NCBI GenBank assembly: GCA_016235045.1
Contig: JACRME010000021.1
Location: forward strand, 26,595 to 90,594
Source of the DNA: Nitrosomonadales bacterium
Lineage (GTDB): Bacteria; Pseudomonadota; Gammaproteobacteria; Burkholderiales; Gallionellaceae
Length of the DNA stretch: 64,000 bases
Direction: 5' to 3'
A program made the position numbers and the translations under genes. Numbering within the stretch: the first letter of the stretch is position 1; each line of letters begins with the position of its first letter. This document shows positions 30,253 to 40,546 of the stretch, one piece after another. The notes below the pieces were generated by a model. That model saw only the letters and a list, made by a program, of their open reading frames with translations. It had not been told where the DNA came from and did no database searches.

Positions 30253-31488
30253 CTACGTTTGCATCGGACCCACCGCTGCATGCCAGCATTCCTGCAGGTT
30301 TGCTTCTACGGCTGCAACCACTTTCCCGTCCAATTTGCCTTCGTCCGCTTCCAGCTTGAGGAGCAGCATGATGACTTTCTGCTCCAGCGGCCCCCGGTAG
30401 GGGCGCGCTTGCGCCAGCGCCTGAAACACGTCGGATACCGCGACGATACGCGCCTCGAACGACAGTTCGGCGCCTTTCGTGTGGTTGGGGTATCCGGTGC
30501 CGTCCATGCGCTCGTGATGCTGCAACGACCACAAACTGACTTGCTCCAGTCCGCGGATATTCTTCAGGATGCTGTAGGTGTCGAAACAGTGCTGGCGCAT
30601 GATGATGGTTTCAGTCTCGCTCAACTCGCCCGGTTTTTCCAGCAATTCGTCCGGCACCCGCAACTTGCCGATATCGTGCAGCAATCCGACCAGTTCGAGC
30701 ATCTCGCAGGTCACTTCCGGCAACTGGAACAGGGTGCCGATATAGCGTGCCAGATTGGCGACGCCGTCGGAATGCTGCTTGGTATAGGGGCTCTTCGCAT
30801 CGACGATGCAGGAGAAGACATGCACTAGGCTGCGCAACTCGTGAAATTCCATGGTCTGATCCGGAAAATGCGACAACCAGGTCGCCAGATAGCCGCTGAC
30901 GTTATCGCTTTCAAGGGTGAACCAGAATGCTTCCGAGCGCGACACTTCCATGAAGATATCGACCAACTCGGGACAAAACCAATCGCCGCGACGCTCGAAT
31001 ATCTTGCGCCTGATCTCCTCCTTGCCGAGCAGGATATCCTTCCCGCCCGCCATCCAGCCCAGCGACTGCACGTCCACGCGGTCTACCATATAGATGCAAT
31101 TTGCCCGCAGCTTCACATCCAGCGGCAGATCCAGTTCCTTGAGCACAGACCAGTGCGTATGGTGATGCAATATCGTGTCCGCCAGGTGTTTCAGCAGCGG
31201 GCTGCCGGACAGCAGATCGGCTCCGAGCTTGCAGTGTTCCGATTCGTTTTCCCAGGCCATCTGCGCCAGCTTGGCATGCACCATCGTCTTGGACACGCCG
31301 CTGTCGTGCAGGATGGCCGCCTGGAATAACTCGTCCAGGCGCGTCCCGCCCCAGCCCAGGCGCTTGCCGCATTCGGTGGCCATATACGCCACGCGCTTGC
31401 CGTGATGGATATGCGTGACGCCCACCAGGTCGAGGGCGTCGGACAGGGAATAGATGGCCTCATGCAGGTTGACGTTATAGGTGGACAT
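30253..31488 (-). CDS. Tandem HD / HD-GYP domain phosphodiesterase-like protein
   Basis: First HD ...AAILHDSGVSKT...ILHHHTHW; second LVGLLHDIGKLRVPDELLEKPG...LQHHERMDGTGYP. Confidence 0.88.
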   Translation of the reverse strand: MSTYNVNLHEAIYSLSDALDLVGVTHIHHGKRVAYMATECGKRLGWGGTRLDELFQAAILHDSGVSKTMVHAKLAQMAWENESEHCKLGADLLSGSPLLKHLADTILHHHTHWSVLKELDLPLDVKLRANCIYMVDRVDVQSLGWMAGGKDILLGKEEIRRKIFERRGDWFCPELVDIFMEVSRSEAFWFTLESDNVSGYLATWLSHFPDQTMEFHELRSLVHVFSCIVDAKSPYTKQHSDGVANLARYIGTLFQLPEVTCEMLELVGLLHDIGKLRVPDELLEKPGELSETETIIMRQHCFDTYSILKNIRGLEQVSLWSLQHHERMDGTGYPNHTKGAELSFEARIVAVSDVFQALAQARPYRGPLEQKVIMLLLKLEADEGKLDGKVVAAVEANLQECWHAAVGPMQT

Positions 31489-31543
31489 CGATTCGCCTCG
31501 TTCTTGCTTTTCTCAAGTTGTCGTATTCGCTCACGCCACACTA

Positions 31544-33748
31544 CTATACCAGCGACTGTACCGGAAGCTGCATCTTCAGCCGCTCCTCGAAATCCCTTGC
31601 CGGCACCGGCTTGCCGAACAGATAGCCCTGGAATGCGTGGCAGCCGCGCAGGTCGAGAAACACCCGCTGCTCTTCGGTCTCCACGCCTTCCGCGATGACG
31701 TTCAGCCCCAGCACTTCGCTCATGGCAATGATGGTCTGCACGATGGCGGCATCGTTGGCATCTTTGACGATGTCGCGCACGAAGGACTGGTCGATCTTGA
31801 TCTGATCCAGCGGCAGGCGCTTCAGGTACTGCAGCGAGGAATAGCCGGTACCGAAGTCGTCCATCGAAAAGCTCACTCCCAGCAGTTTCAATTCGCGCAT
31901 CTTGGCAATGGTATCCCCGACGTTTTCCAGCACGATGCTTTCCGTCAGTTCGAGCTTGAGCAATGCCGGTTTCGCCCCCGTTTCCAGCAGCGTGCGCTGC
32001 ACTTGCGCGACGAAATCCGGGTTGCGGAACTGCTTGGCGCTCACGTTTACCGCCAGCGTCAGGTCGCGCGTCGTCGCGTCGCCCTGCCAGGACTTGAGCA
32101 GCGCGCATGCGGTACGCAACACCCAGAGCCCGATGGGAACAATGAGGCCGGTTTCTTCCGCCAGCGGAACGAATTGCGCCGGCGATATCAGGCCGCGATC
32201 GGGATGCTGCCAGCGCAACAGCGCCTCCGCACCGAGCGGGCGGTACTGGCTGTCCACCTGTATCTGGAAATGCAGGCAGAGCTGTTCCCGCTCTAGCGCA
32301 TGCCGCAACTCTTCTTCGAGATCGGCGCGCGCTTCGATGGCCGCCTGCATCAGCGGGTCGTAGAACCGGATGGTGTTGCGCCCGGCAGTCTTGGCCTGGT
32401 ACATCGCGGTATCGGCGTGCTTCAGCACGTCGTCCAGGGTTTGCTGATGGCCCCGGAACAGGACGACCCCGATGCTCGGCGTGGTGTGGTGGGCATGATT
32501 GCCCAATCGATATGGCTGGCTCAGGATATCCCGGATTTTTTCGGCCACCATGTCTGCCTGGGCGGCCGCCTCGTCCGATATCTGGCTCAACGAATCCAGC
32601 ACCACCACAAACTCGTCGCCGCCCAGGCGTGCCACGGTGTCGCCGTCGCGCACGCAGGTATTGAGCCGCCTCGCCACCTCGGCCAGCAACTGGTCGCCGA
32701 TGTCGTGCCCCTTGGTGTCGTTAAGCGTTTTGAAGTTATCCAGATCGAGGAACAGCACGGCACCGTGCTGCCCGCTGCGCGCCCCGACCGAGAAAGCCTG
32801 CTGCAGGCGTTCCAGCAGCAAGCGCCGGTTCGGCAGCTCGGTCAGTTGATCGTAAAACGCCAATTGGTGAATCTGCGCTTCCGCTTCCTTGCGCTTGCTG
32901 ATATCGGAAAACATGCCGACGTAGTAAATCAGCGTGCCGTTATTGTCCCGCACCGGGTTGATGTTCAGCCAGCTTGGGTACACCTCGCCGTTCTTGCGGC
33001 GATTCCATATCTCCCCTTCCCAATGCCCGCTGTGTTCGATGTCGTCCCACATTTCCCGGTAATAGTCGTGGTCGTGCCGCCCCGAGGCCAGCAGGTGCGG
33101 ATTCCTGCCGATCGCCTCATCCGGCAGATAGCCGGTGATGCGCGTGAAGGCCGGATTGACCTCGATGATCCGCTGGCCGGCATCGGTAATCATCACCCCC
33201 GAATAACTGCTTTCGAATACCTTCTCCAGCAGATTGCGCTGGGTGACCAGGCCGCTGGTATAGGCGTCGTTATTGCCGCACAGCATGATGGCCCTGGCCA
33301 AATGCGCCAGCACCGGCTGCAACATCGTCGTCAGTGGCAGGTTCGTTTCCGGTATCTCGGCCGCGAGCAGCACGATCACGCCGCGATGGTCGATGGGCAA
33401 GCGCAGATACGCCTTGTATTGCGTATGCGTACAACGCAGCGACGACAGCAGCGCTGCCTGATCCGTCTCCCGCACGGCCTCCCGGCAGATCAGTTCGCAG
33501 GGCAGATAAATGGGCTTGCCCAGTTCCCCGGTCAGATCGAAGTCGCCGACCGCCGCATCGAGACGCACTTCGACCTGGCCTTCGTGGTTTTTGCAGGGCG
33601 GAATCTCCAGGCAGATGAACCCGGCCGAAAACGAAGTGTGGTAAAGCAGACGCTGCAGCGTGCGCGTCAGCAGCGGTTTGACGCTGATCTCGCTGCCGAT
33701 CGTGGCAACAAGATCATATAGTACGGGCAGGATATCTTCCCGATCCAT
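31544..33748 (-). CDS. GAF(-like)-PAS-GGDEF-EAL c-di-GMP signalling protein
   Basis: Start MDREDILPVLYDLVAT at 33748; PAS ANPAFTRITGYLPDEAIGRNPHLLASGRHD-like; ARLGGDEFVVVLDS; GAEALLRWQHP. Confidence 0.9.
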   Translation of the reverse strand: MDREDILPVLYDLVATIGSEISVKPLLTRTLQRLLYHTSFSAGFICLEIPPCKNHEGQVEVRLDAAVGDFDLTGELGKPIYLPCELICREAVRETDQAALLSSLRCTHTQYKAYLRLPIDHRGVIVLLAAEIPETNLPLTTMLQPVLAHLARAIMLCGNNDAYTSGLVTQRNLLEKVFESSYSGVMITDAGQRIIEVNPAFTRITGYLPDEAIGRNPHLLASGRHDHDYYREMWDDIEHSGHWEGEIWNRRKNGEVYPSWLNINPVRDNNGTLIYYVGMFSDISKRKEAEAQIHQLAFYDQLTELPNRRLLLERLQQAFSVGARSGQHGAVLFLDLDNFKTLNDTKGHDIGDQLLAEVARRLNTCVRDGDTVARLGGDEFVVVLDSLSQISDEAAAQADMVAEKIRDILSQPYRLGNHAHHTTPSIGVVLFRGHQQTLDDVLKHADTAMYQAKTAGRNTIRFYDPLMQAAIEARADLEEELRHALEREQLCLHFQIQVDSQYRPLGAEALLRWQHPDRGLISPAQFVPLAEETGLIVPIGLWVLRTACALLKSWQGDATTRDLTLAVNVSAKQFRNPDFVAQVQRTLLETGAKPALLKLELTESIVLENVGDTIAKMRELKLLGVSFSMDDFGTGYSSLQYLKRLPLDQIKIDQSFVRDIVKDANDAAIVQTIIAMSEVLGLNVIAEGVETEEQRVFLDLRGCHAFQGYLFGKPVPARDFEERLKMQLPVQSLV

Positions 33749-33749
33749 G

Positions 33750-34904
33750 TTACCAGCGCGCGGCGACCAGCGTGGCGTTGTGGAACAGCGGGTAGCCATG
33801 TACCGTCGAGCCGCCGATCTCTCCCAGCGAAAGCGCTCCCGCAATCTGGGAGGCGTGCGTCAATCCGGCGAACGCCTCCAGTTCGGTCGTTGCCATCGGA
33901 ATTCCGAGATGCAGCCGCCGTCCGGCGCAATAGAACAGCAATATCTCCTTATTCGAAATATCCCCGTTGAGCGCGCTCAAGCCCTCGGTCAGGTTATGCA
34001 GCGTCTCGACGGTGCGCACGGTCGGCGCCTTGAGCAGGGTCAGCACCGAGTTGGACGGAACTTCGCCCACGCAGAACAACGAGCCGTCTTCGGCCAGCAT
34101 GACCGGGATACGCACCAGCACGTGGTGATTGGCGCGCACGATGCCGAAGGGGAAATGCACGCCGAACTGGTAGAAATTTTCCGCCGTGACCTCCTCACCG
34201 TAATGTTCGCGTACTAGTTCCTGGTACACCTCGAAAGCGGGCCGCCAGTCGATTTGCGAGATGCAATTGCCCTTGGTCGAAGTCGCATAGGAGGTGTGGG
34301 GATTGGTATGGTAGCCATGCTCCAGGATCGCTCCCTTGTGTTCCCTCAACAACAGCAGCAACACGCCGTTTTGGGTTATGCGCTCCCCGTCGAACAGGCA
34401 CGGCATCGGTTGAAAAGTCTCGCTGCCCGCGTTGGCGCCGGCATAGTGGACGCGATTCGCCAAGTGCAGATAAAGGGTGTCCAGCATGGTGCCGATATTC
34501 GGCACCATGGCATCGAACAGCAAAAACATGGTGATGTCGGGGATGTGATCGATCTGGGCGCGGACATCGGCGGCGATCTTTTCCACCGCGCGTTCGGCTT
34601 CTGCGGCTTCGGTCGGCAAGTTGTCATACAGGGCGAAATAGGGCATTTCACTGAAGCAAAACAACCAAACCCCGCCGGTCAGGAAATGGCCGTCCTGAAC
34701 CAGCGCCGGGAAGATCGCGCCGGCCAGTTGAACCTTTTGCGCGGCACAGGCTGCCTGCAGCACGGCAACCTTGTCTTTTTCCGCTTCCGGCAAAAGCGCG
34801 AGCACGCCCAGCTTTGGGTATGACGCCTGCAATTCCGCCAGTTTCTGCCCCACCGCGCCCGCCTCGACCCGGGGCAGGTAATGCATCATGTTTGCCTTGC
34901 TCAT
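33750..34904 (-). CDS. FIST-domain sensory protein
   Basis: MSKANMMHYLPRVEAGAVGQKLAELQ...AGANAGSETFQPMPCLFDGERITQNGVLLLLL...IPMATTELEAFAGLTHASQIAGALSLGEIGGS; stop adjacent to next ATG. Confidence 0.82.
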   Translation of the reverse strand: MSKANMMHYLPRVEAGAVGQKLAELQASYPKLGVLALLPEAEKDKVAVLQAACAAQKVQLAGAIFPALVQDGHFLTGGVWLFCFSEMPYFALYDNLPTEAAEAERAVEKIAADVRAQIDHIPDITMFLLFDAMVPNIGTMLDTLYLHLANRVHYAGANAGSETFQPMPCLFDGERITQNGVLLLLLREHKGAILEHGYHTNPHTSYATSTKGNCISQIDWRPAFEVYQELVREHYGEEVTAENFYQFGVHFPFGIVRANHHVLVRIPVMLAEDGSLFCVGEVPSNSVLTLLKAPTVRTVETLHNLTEGLSALNGDISNKEILLFYCAGRRLHLGIPMATTELEAFAGLTHASQIAGALSLGEIGGSTVHGYPLFHNATLVAARW

Positions 34905-34969
34905 CATAGCCTCCCGACCAAATTCACGACTGCGTATCGATACAGGTAGCGGCACATATCGCCGACTCT

Positions 34970-35758
34970 TTAGTTTGCTTTGTCAAACAGCCATGCGTCC
35001 ATTGCCAGGGTGCCGAAAGTCACCACCCGATTCAGATGATGCGCGTCTTCCAGCCCGGATGCCGCCCCCAGCGCCACGAACAACGGCAACAAATGCTCGT
35101 CGGTCGGGTGGTTCTGCACGGCATGCGGCGCAAGCGCGCGGTAATCGCACAGCGCATCGAGGTCGCCCTCCTTGATCCTGGCGGCGATCCAGTCGCGGAA
35201 TTCCGTTACCCAGGGCGGAACCGCTTCGCCCGGCGGATGACGGAAGACTGCGCGCAGGTTATGCGTGATCGCGCCGCTGCCGACGATCAGCACGCCCTGC
35301 TCGCGCAACGGCCGCAGTGCGCGCCCCAGCGCGAGGTGCCAGGCCGGGTCGCGGTCGGGCTGGAGCGAAAGCTGCGCCACCGGAATGTCCGCCTGCGGAA
35401 ACATGAGGCTCAGCGGAACCCAGGCGCCGTGATCCAGACCATGCCGGTCGTCCAGTTGCACCGGAATGTTGGCCTGCTGCAACAGGCGCGCAGCCGTTTC
35501 CGCCAATTGCGGCGCGCCGGGTGCGGGATATTGCAAACGGTACAGTTCTTCGGGAAAGCCGCTGAAATCGTGGATGGTTTCCGGCTGCACGGCACGGCTG
35601 AGGGTGGGGACATGCGATTCCCAATGCGCTGAAACTGCCAGGATCGCAGCAGGTCTGGGCAACTGCGCGCCAAGTTGCTTCCAGGCAGCACCCGTCTCGC
35701 CCGGCTCAAGCGGCAAGGTAGGGGCACCATGCGAAAGGAACAGGACAGGCATCATCAT
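34970..35758 (-). CDS. DODA-type (LigB-like, YgiD) extradiol dioxygenase
   Basis: 262 aa; PVLFLSHGAPTLPLEPGETG, AVSAHWES, GLDHGAWVPL, VGSGAITHNLRAV. Confidence 0.9.
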   Translation of the reverse strand: MMMPVLFLSHGAPTLPLEPGETGAAWKQLGAQLPRPAAILAVSAHWESHVPTLSRAVQPETIHDFSGFPEELYRLQYPAPGAPQLAETAARLLQQANIPVQLDDRHGLDHGAWVPLSLMFPQADIPVAQLSLQPDRDPAWHLALGRALRPLREQGVLIVGSGAITHNLRAVFRHPPGEAVPPWVTEFRDWIAARIKEGDLDALCDYRALAPHAVQNHPTDEHLLPLFVALGAASGLEDAHHLNRVVTFGTLAMDAWLFDKAN

Positions 35759-35817
35759 GTGCAGATGCTAGCACGATGAAAGGATAAAATATGCCCACCT
35801 AATACCTTGGGATCGAC

Positions 35818-36852
35818 ATGGAATACAGACAACTGGGCAGCAGCGACCTAAAAGTATCGGCGCTCGCGCTCGGTACCATGACCTTCGGCGAACAGACCGG
35901 CGAAGCGGACGCGCATGCGCAACTGGACTATGCCGTCGCACAAGGCGTGAACTTCATCGACACCGCCGAGATGTACCCGGTCGCCCCGCGCGCCGAGACC
36001 GTGCATCTCACCGAAAACTACATCGGCGCCTGGCTCAAGCGGCAGCCGCGCGACAAGCTCATCGTCGCCACCAAGATCGCCGGACCCGCGCGCGGCTTTA
36101 GCTGGATACGCGGCACACCGCGCATCAACCGCGAACACCTCACCGCCGCCATCGACGGCAGCCTGCGCCGCCTGCAGACCGACTACGTGGATTTGTACCA
36201 GATCCACTGGCCCGATCGTTACGTGCCGATGTTCGGCTCCACCAGCTACGACGTCACACAGGAACGCGAAGCCACCCCCATCGCCGAACAACTGCAAGCC
36301 TTGGCGGAACTGGTCAAGGCCGGCAAGGTGCGCCACGTTGGCTTGAGCAACGAAACGCCGTGGGGCGTTGCGGAATTCGTGCGTTGCGCCGAACAGTTGG
36401 GACTGCCGAAAATCGTCAGCGTGCAAAATGCCTACCACCTGATGAACCGCACCTTCGAAAGCGGTCTCGCCGAAATGTGCCGCCACGCCGATGTCGGCCT
36501 GCTCGGCTACAGCCCGCTGGCCTTCGGCTGGCTCACCGGGAAATACATCGCCGACCCGCAGGCGCACGGACGCATCACGCTCTTCCCCAACTTCGGCCAG
36601 CGCTACGCCAAGGTCAACGTCCCGCCCGCCGTCGGGGAATACATGCGCATCGCCCAAGAGGCCGGGCTCTCCCCGGCAACGCTGGCACTCGCGTTTGCCA
36701 GAACGCGCTGGTTCACCGCCAGCGTCATTCTGGGCGCCAGCTCGCTGGATCAACTGAAGGAGAATCTGGCCAGCGCGGAAGTCACGTTATCGAAAGAGGT
36801 GCTGGGGAAAATCGAAGCCGTGCACAGGCTGTATCCGAATCCGGCGCCGTAG
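35818..36852 (+). CDS. Aldo/keto reductase (Tas-like)
   Basis: 344 aa MEYRQLGSSDLKVSALALGTMTFGEQTGEADAHAQLDYAVAQGVNFIDTAEMYPV. Confidence 0.92.
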   Translation: MEYRQLGSSDLKVSALALGTMTFGEQTGEADAHAQLDYAVAQGVNFIDTAEMYPVAPRAETVHLTENYIGAWLKRQPRDKLIVATKIAGPARGFSWIRGTPRINREHLTAAIDGSLRRLQTDYVDLYQIHWPDRYVPMFGSTSYDVTQEREATPIAEQLQALAELVKAGKVRHVGLSNETPWGVAEFVRCAEQLGLPKIVSVQNAYHLMNRTFESGLAEMCRHADVGLLGYSPLAFGWLTGKYIADPQAHGRITLFPNFGQRYAKVNVPPAVGEYMRIAQEAGLSPATLALAFARTRWFTASVILGASSLDQLKENLASAEVTLSKEVLGKIEAVHRLYPNPAP

Positions 36853-37002
36853 GGCACGGTACCCGGAGAAACTTTGAGGAAAAGCGGAATTCCCCGGGAC
36901 GCCGCAATTGTAAAAGACACTCCGGAAACATGCCTTTTCCCGGGTTGTGTTGGTGCGCTCTATCCTCTATCCTCCCGACTGTTCGCTCAATCAATAAACA
37001 CA

Positions 37003-37794
37003 ATGTCCATCAGCATCAAAACCCCGCAGGAAATCGAAAAAATGCGCGTCGCCGGTCGTTTGGCGGGCGAAGTGCTGGATTACATCGCGCCTTTCGTGCA
37101 GGTCGGCGTCACGACCGACGAACTGGACCAACGCTGCCACGACTATATGGTCGACGTGCAGGGTTGCATTCCGGCGCCGCTCAATTACGCGCCGAACGGG
37201 CACACGCCGTATCCGAAATCGATCTGCACCTCGATCAACCATCAAGTGTGTCACGGGGTGCCGAGCGACAAGAAACTGAAGAACGGCGACATCGTGAACC
37301 TGGATATCACCACGATCAAAGACGGCTGGCACGGCGACACCAGCCGCATGTATTGTGTCGGCGAACCGTCCATTCAGGCCCGACGCCTGTGCGAGGCGAC
37401 CTACGAAGCGATGTGGCGCGGCATCCGCACGGTTCGGGCGGGCGCGTATCTGGGCGACATCGGCCAGGCCATCCAGACCTTCGTGGAAGGCATGGGCTAC
37501 AGCGTGGTGCGCGAATTTTGCGGCCACGGCATCGGCAGCAGATTTCATGAAGAGCCGCAGGTGCTGCACTACGGCAAGGCCGGCACCGGCGTCCGGCTCG
37601 AAGCCGGCATGATCTTCACCATCGAACCCATGGTCAACGCCGGCAGGGCCGGCATCAAGCAACTGGGCGACGGCTGGACGGTGGTCACCAAGGATCACAG
37701 CCTGTCCGCACAGTGGGAACACACCATTCTGGTCACCCCAACCGGCTTCGAAGTGCTGACCCTGTCCGCCGGTTCGCCGCCCGTTCCGGCCTGA
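37003..37794 (+). CDS. map: Methionine aminopeptidase, type I
   Basis: MSISIKTPQEIEKMRVAGRLAGEVLDYIAPFV...NGHTPYPKSICTSINHQVCHGVPSDK...GHGIGSRFHEEPQVLHYG. Confidence 0.97.
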   Translation: MSISIKTPQEIEKMRVAGRLAGEVLDYIAPFVQVGVTTDELDQRCHDYMVDVQGCIPAPLNYAPNGHTPYPKSICTSINHQVCHGVPSDKKLKNGDIVNLDITTIKDGWHGDTSRMYCVGEPSIQARRLCEATYEAMWRGIRTVRAGAYLGDIGQAIQTFVEGMGYSVVREFCGHGIGSRFHEEPQVLHYGKAGTGVRLEAGMIFTIEPMVNAGRAGIKQLGDGWTVVTKDHSLSAQWEHTILVTPTGFEVLTLSAGSPPVPA

Positions 37795-37806
37795 TATTTG
37801 CAAACC

Positions 37807-40344
37807 ATGAAGACCATCTCTGAAATCAGGGACAGTCTGCGCATTGCGCGACGCAAACTGCAGGAAGGCTATGCCACCCATCACCAGCCCGCGCGCCACC
37901 TGCACGCCCACACCAGAATAGTCGACGAGCACTTGCGCATGGTGTGGCAACTGCTTGCCATGCCGCCGGAATTGACATTGGTGGCGGTGGGCGGTTACGG
38001 GCGCACCGAGCTCTTTCCGAAGTCCGACATCGACCTGCTCATCCTGTTGCCGCAGCAACCCGACGAGCCGTTGCAACAACGCCTGCAGGATCTGGTCGGC
38101 AAGTTGTGGGACATCGGTCTGGAGGTCGGCCACAGTGTGCGCACCATCGGCGACTGCATGGCCGAATCTTCGGACGTCACCGTGCAGACCAACCTGCTGG
38201 AAGCCCGCCACATCACCGGCAGCAAGCCGCTGTTTGTCGAAATGCGCGAGACGCTCTCCGAGCACCTGAACCGGCGCGCGTTCTACCTGGCCAAGGTCAA
38301 GGAACAGGAACAGCGCCACACCCGCTTTCTCGACACCGACTACAACCTCGAACCGAACATCAAGGAAAGTCCGGGCGGCCTGCGCGATTTGCAGACCGTG
38401 TTGTGGATCGCCCGCGCCAGCGGTTTCGGCGACACCTGGCGCAAACTGGCCGAAGCGAAACTGATCACCGCGCTGGAGGCGGCCGCCATTGTCCGCCACG
38501 AAAATCTGCTGCAAACCTTGCGCATCCGTTTGCACTACCTCGCCGGTCGGCGCGAAGACCGCATCCTGTTCGACTATCAGACCGAACTGGCCGAACAGAT
38601 GCATATCGAGGCGACCGAAACGCGCCGCGCCAGCGAACACCTGATGCAGCGCTACTACCGCACCAAACGGGCGGTATTGCAACTCAACGCCGTGCTGCTG
38701 CAGAACCTGCATACCCATCTGTTCCCGGAAGGCGCAACGATACGCCCGCTCAACGAACGCTTCCTGGCGTGCGACAACCTGCTCGAAGCGCGCGACGAGA
38801 CGCTGTTCGAACACGATCCTGCGGCCATCATGGAAAGTTTCCTGCTGATGGAACAGCATCCGAACCTGACCGGATTTTCAGTGCCGACCGCACGCGCGCT
38901 GTTGCGGGCGCGCCCGAAAATCGATGCCGCGTTCCGCCGCGATCCGCGCATCCGCGATCTCTTCATGAAGATCCTGCGCCAGCCGCAGGGCATCACCCAC
39001 GTGCTGCGGCGCATGAGCCGGAGCGGCATCCTGGGACGCTATCTGCCGGCCTTCGGCCGTATCGTGGGCCAGATGCAGCACGACCTGTTCCACGTCTATA
39101 CCGTGGACGAGCACATCCTGATGGTGGTGCATAACGTGCGCTGTTTCGCGCTGGAAAAACATGCGCACGAACTGCCGCTGTGCAACAAGCTGATGAAGGA
39201 CTTTGCCCGGCCCGAAGTGCTGTATATCGCCGCGCTGTTCCACGACATCGCCAAAGGCCGCGGCGGCGACCACGCAATCAAGGGACGCGCCGATGCTGCA
39301 CGTTTCTGCAAACAGCATGGCCTGACCAAAGAAGACAGCGAACTGGTGGTGTGGCTGGTGCAGCATCATCTGTTTCTTTCCGCCACCGCGCAAACCAGGG
39401 ATCTGTCCGATCAGGACGTCATAGCCGCGTTCGCCGAAAACATCCCGAACGACCGTTATCTGGTCGCGCTGTATCTCTTGACCGTCGCGGACATCCGCGG
39501 CACCAGCCCGAAAATCTGGAACGTGTGGAAGGGCAAGCTGCTCGAAGACCTGTTCTGGTCGACCCGGCGTTTCATGGTGGGCGGCAAGATCGCCAACCAG
39601 GTCGGCGAAGTGCGCCGCCTCGCCGCCGAAACGCTGAGCCTGTATGCCATCAGCCCCGAGGTGTACGAATTGCTGTGGGCGCAACTGGATGCCGAATATT
39701 TCCTGCGCCATGAACCGCACGAGATCGCCTGGCATGCGCGGCTGCTGTCGCACCGCGTAAACAGCGAAGCGCCTGTCGTCAAAACCCGCCTGAGCCGCAT
39801 CGGCGAGGGCCTGCAGGTACTGGTCTACACGCCGGACAAACCCTATCTGTTCGCACGCATTTGCAGCTTCTTTGCGCGCATGAGCTACAACATCATGGAA
39901 GCCAAGGTGCATACCACGCACCACGGCTACGCGCTGGACAGTTTCCTGGTGATGGATGCGAACAACGAAAAAACCGTCTATCGCGACGTGATGAATTACA
40001 TCGAGTACGAACTGGCCCAGCAACTGACCAGCGACGCCCCGCTGGCAACGCCGCCCGTGGGCAGGGTCAGCCGCCAGTTCAAACACTTCCCCATCGCCCC
40101 GCAAGTCAACATCGCCAGGGACGAAAAAGGCCGCCACTTCCTGTCCATCGTGGCCGGCGACCGCACCGGCCTGCTGGCGCGCATCGCCTTCCTGTTGGCG
40201 CAACATCACATCGAACTGCGCAGCGCCAAGATCAACACGCTGGGCGCCCGCGCCGAGGACACGTTCTGGATCAGCGGCGAGGCACTGGATCGGCCGGAAG
40301 AAGTCGACGACCTGCGCGACGCGTTGCAGAAACAGCTCGCTTGA
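37807..40344 (+). CDS. glnD: [Protein-PII] uridylyltransferase/uridylyl-removing enzyme
   Basis: MKTISEIRDSLRIARRKLQEG; GGYGRTELFPKSDIDLLIL; HD LFHDIAKGRGGDHAIKG; C-terminal ACT domains. Confidence 0.96.
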   Translation: MKTISEIRDSLRIARRKLQEGYATHHQPARHLHAHTRIVDEHLRMVWQLLAMPPELTLVAVGGYGRTELFPKSDIDLLILLPQQPDEPLQQRLQDLVGKLWDIGLEVGHSVRTIGDCMAESSDVTVQTNLLEARHITGSKPLFVEMRETLSEHLNRRAFYLAKVKEQEQRHTRFLDTDYNLEPNIKESPGGLRDLQTVLWIARASGFGDTWRKLAEAKLITALEAAAIVRHENLLQTLRIRLHYLAGRREDRILFDYQTELAEQMHIEATETRRASEHLMQRYYRTKRAVLQLNAVLLQNLHTHLFPEGATIRPLNERFLACDNLLEARDETLFEHDPAAIMESFLLMEQHPNLTGFSVPTARALLRARPKIDAAFRRDPRIRDLFMKILRQPQGITHVLRRMSRSGILGRYLPAFGRIVGQMQHDLFHVYTVDEHILMVVHNVRCFALEKHAHELPLCNKLMKDFARPEVLYIAALFHDIAKGRGGDHAIKGRADAARFCKQHGLTKEDSELVVWLVQHHLFLSATAQTRDLSDQDVIAAFAENIPNDRYLVALYLLTVADIRGTSPKIWNVWKGKLLEDLFWSTRRFMVGGKIANQVGEVRRLAAETLSLYAISPEVYELLWAQLDAEYFLRHEPHEIAWHARLLSHRVNSEAPVVKTRLSRIGEGLQVLVYTPDKPYLFARICSFFARMSYNIMEAKVHTTHHGYALDSFLVMDANNEKTVYRDVMNYIEYELAQQLTSDAPLATPPVGRVSRQFKHFPIAPQVNIARDEKGRHFLSIVAGDRTGLLARIAFLLAQHHIELRSAKINTLGARAEDTFWISGEALDRPEEVDDLRDALQKQLA

Positions 40345-40360
40345 TGCATCAGGCAGTTTT

Positions 40361-40428
40361 TGTAGGAGCCCGGCTTGCCGGGCGAATTTCCGCTTAAACC
40401 TCATCGCGCGACAAGTTGCGCTCCCACG
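40361..40428. repeat. REP-like element (GTAGGAGCCCGGCTTGCCGGGCGAA ... GTTGCGCTCCCAC)
   Basis: tgtaggagcccggcttgccgggcgaa...gcgcgacaagttgcgctcccac; internal CCCGGCttGCCGGG hairpin. Confidence 0.7.
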
Positions 40429-40443
40429 GGCAGCGGGTCTCAA

Positions 40444-40493
40444 GCAGGGTGCGCTTGCGCACCACTTGACTCTGGTGCGCAGGCGCACCCTGC
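40444..40493. repeat. 20-bp inverted repeat, double-hairpin element
   Basis: gcagggtgcgcttgcgcacc acttgactct ggtgcgcaggcgcaccctgc; one mismatch between arms. Confidence 0.85.
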
Positions 40494-40546
40494 ACTAACC
40501 AACCTGCATTTTGCGATGTTTGTTTCGAAATTGGCAGGTCGTGCCA

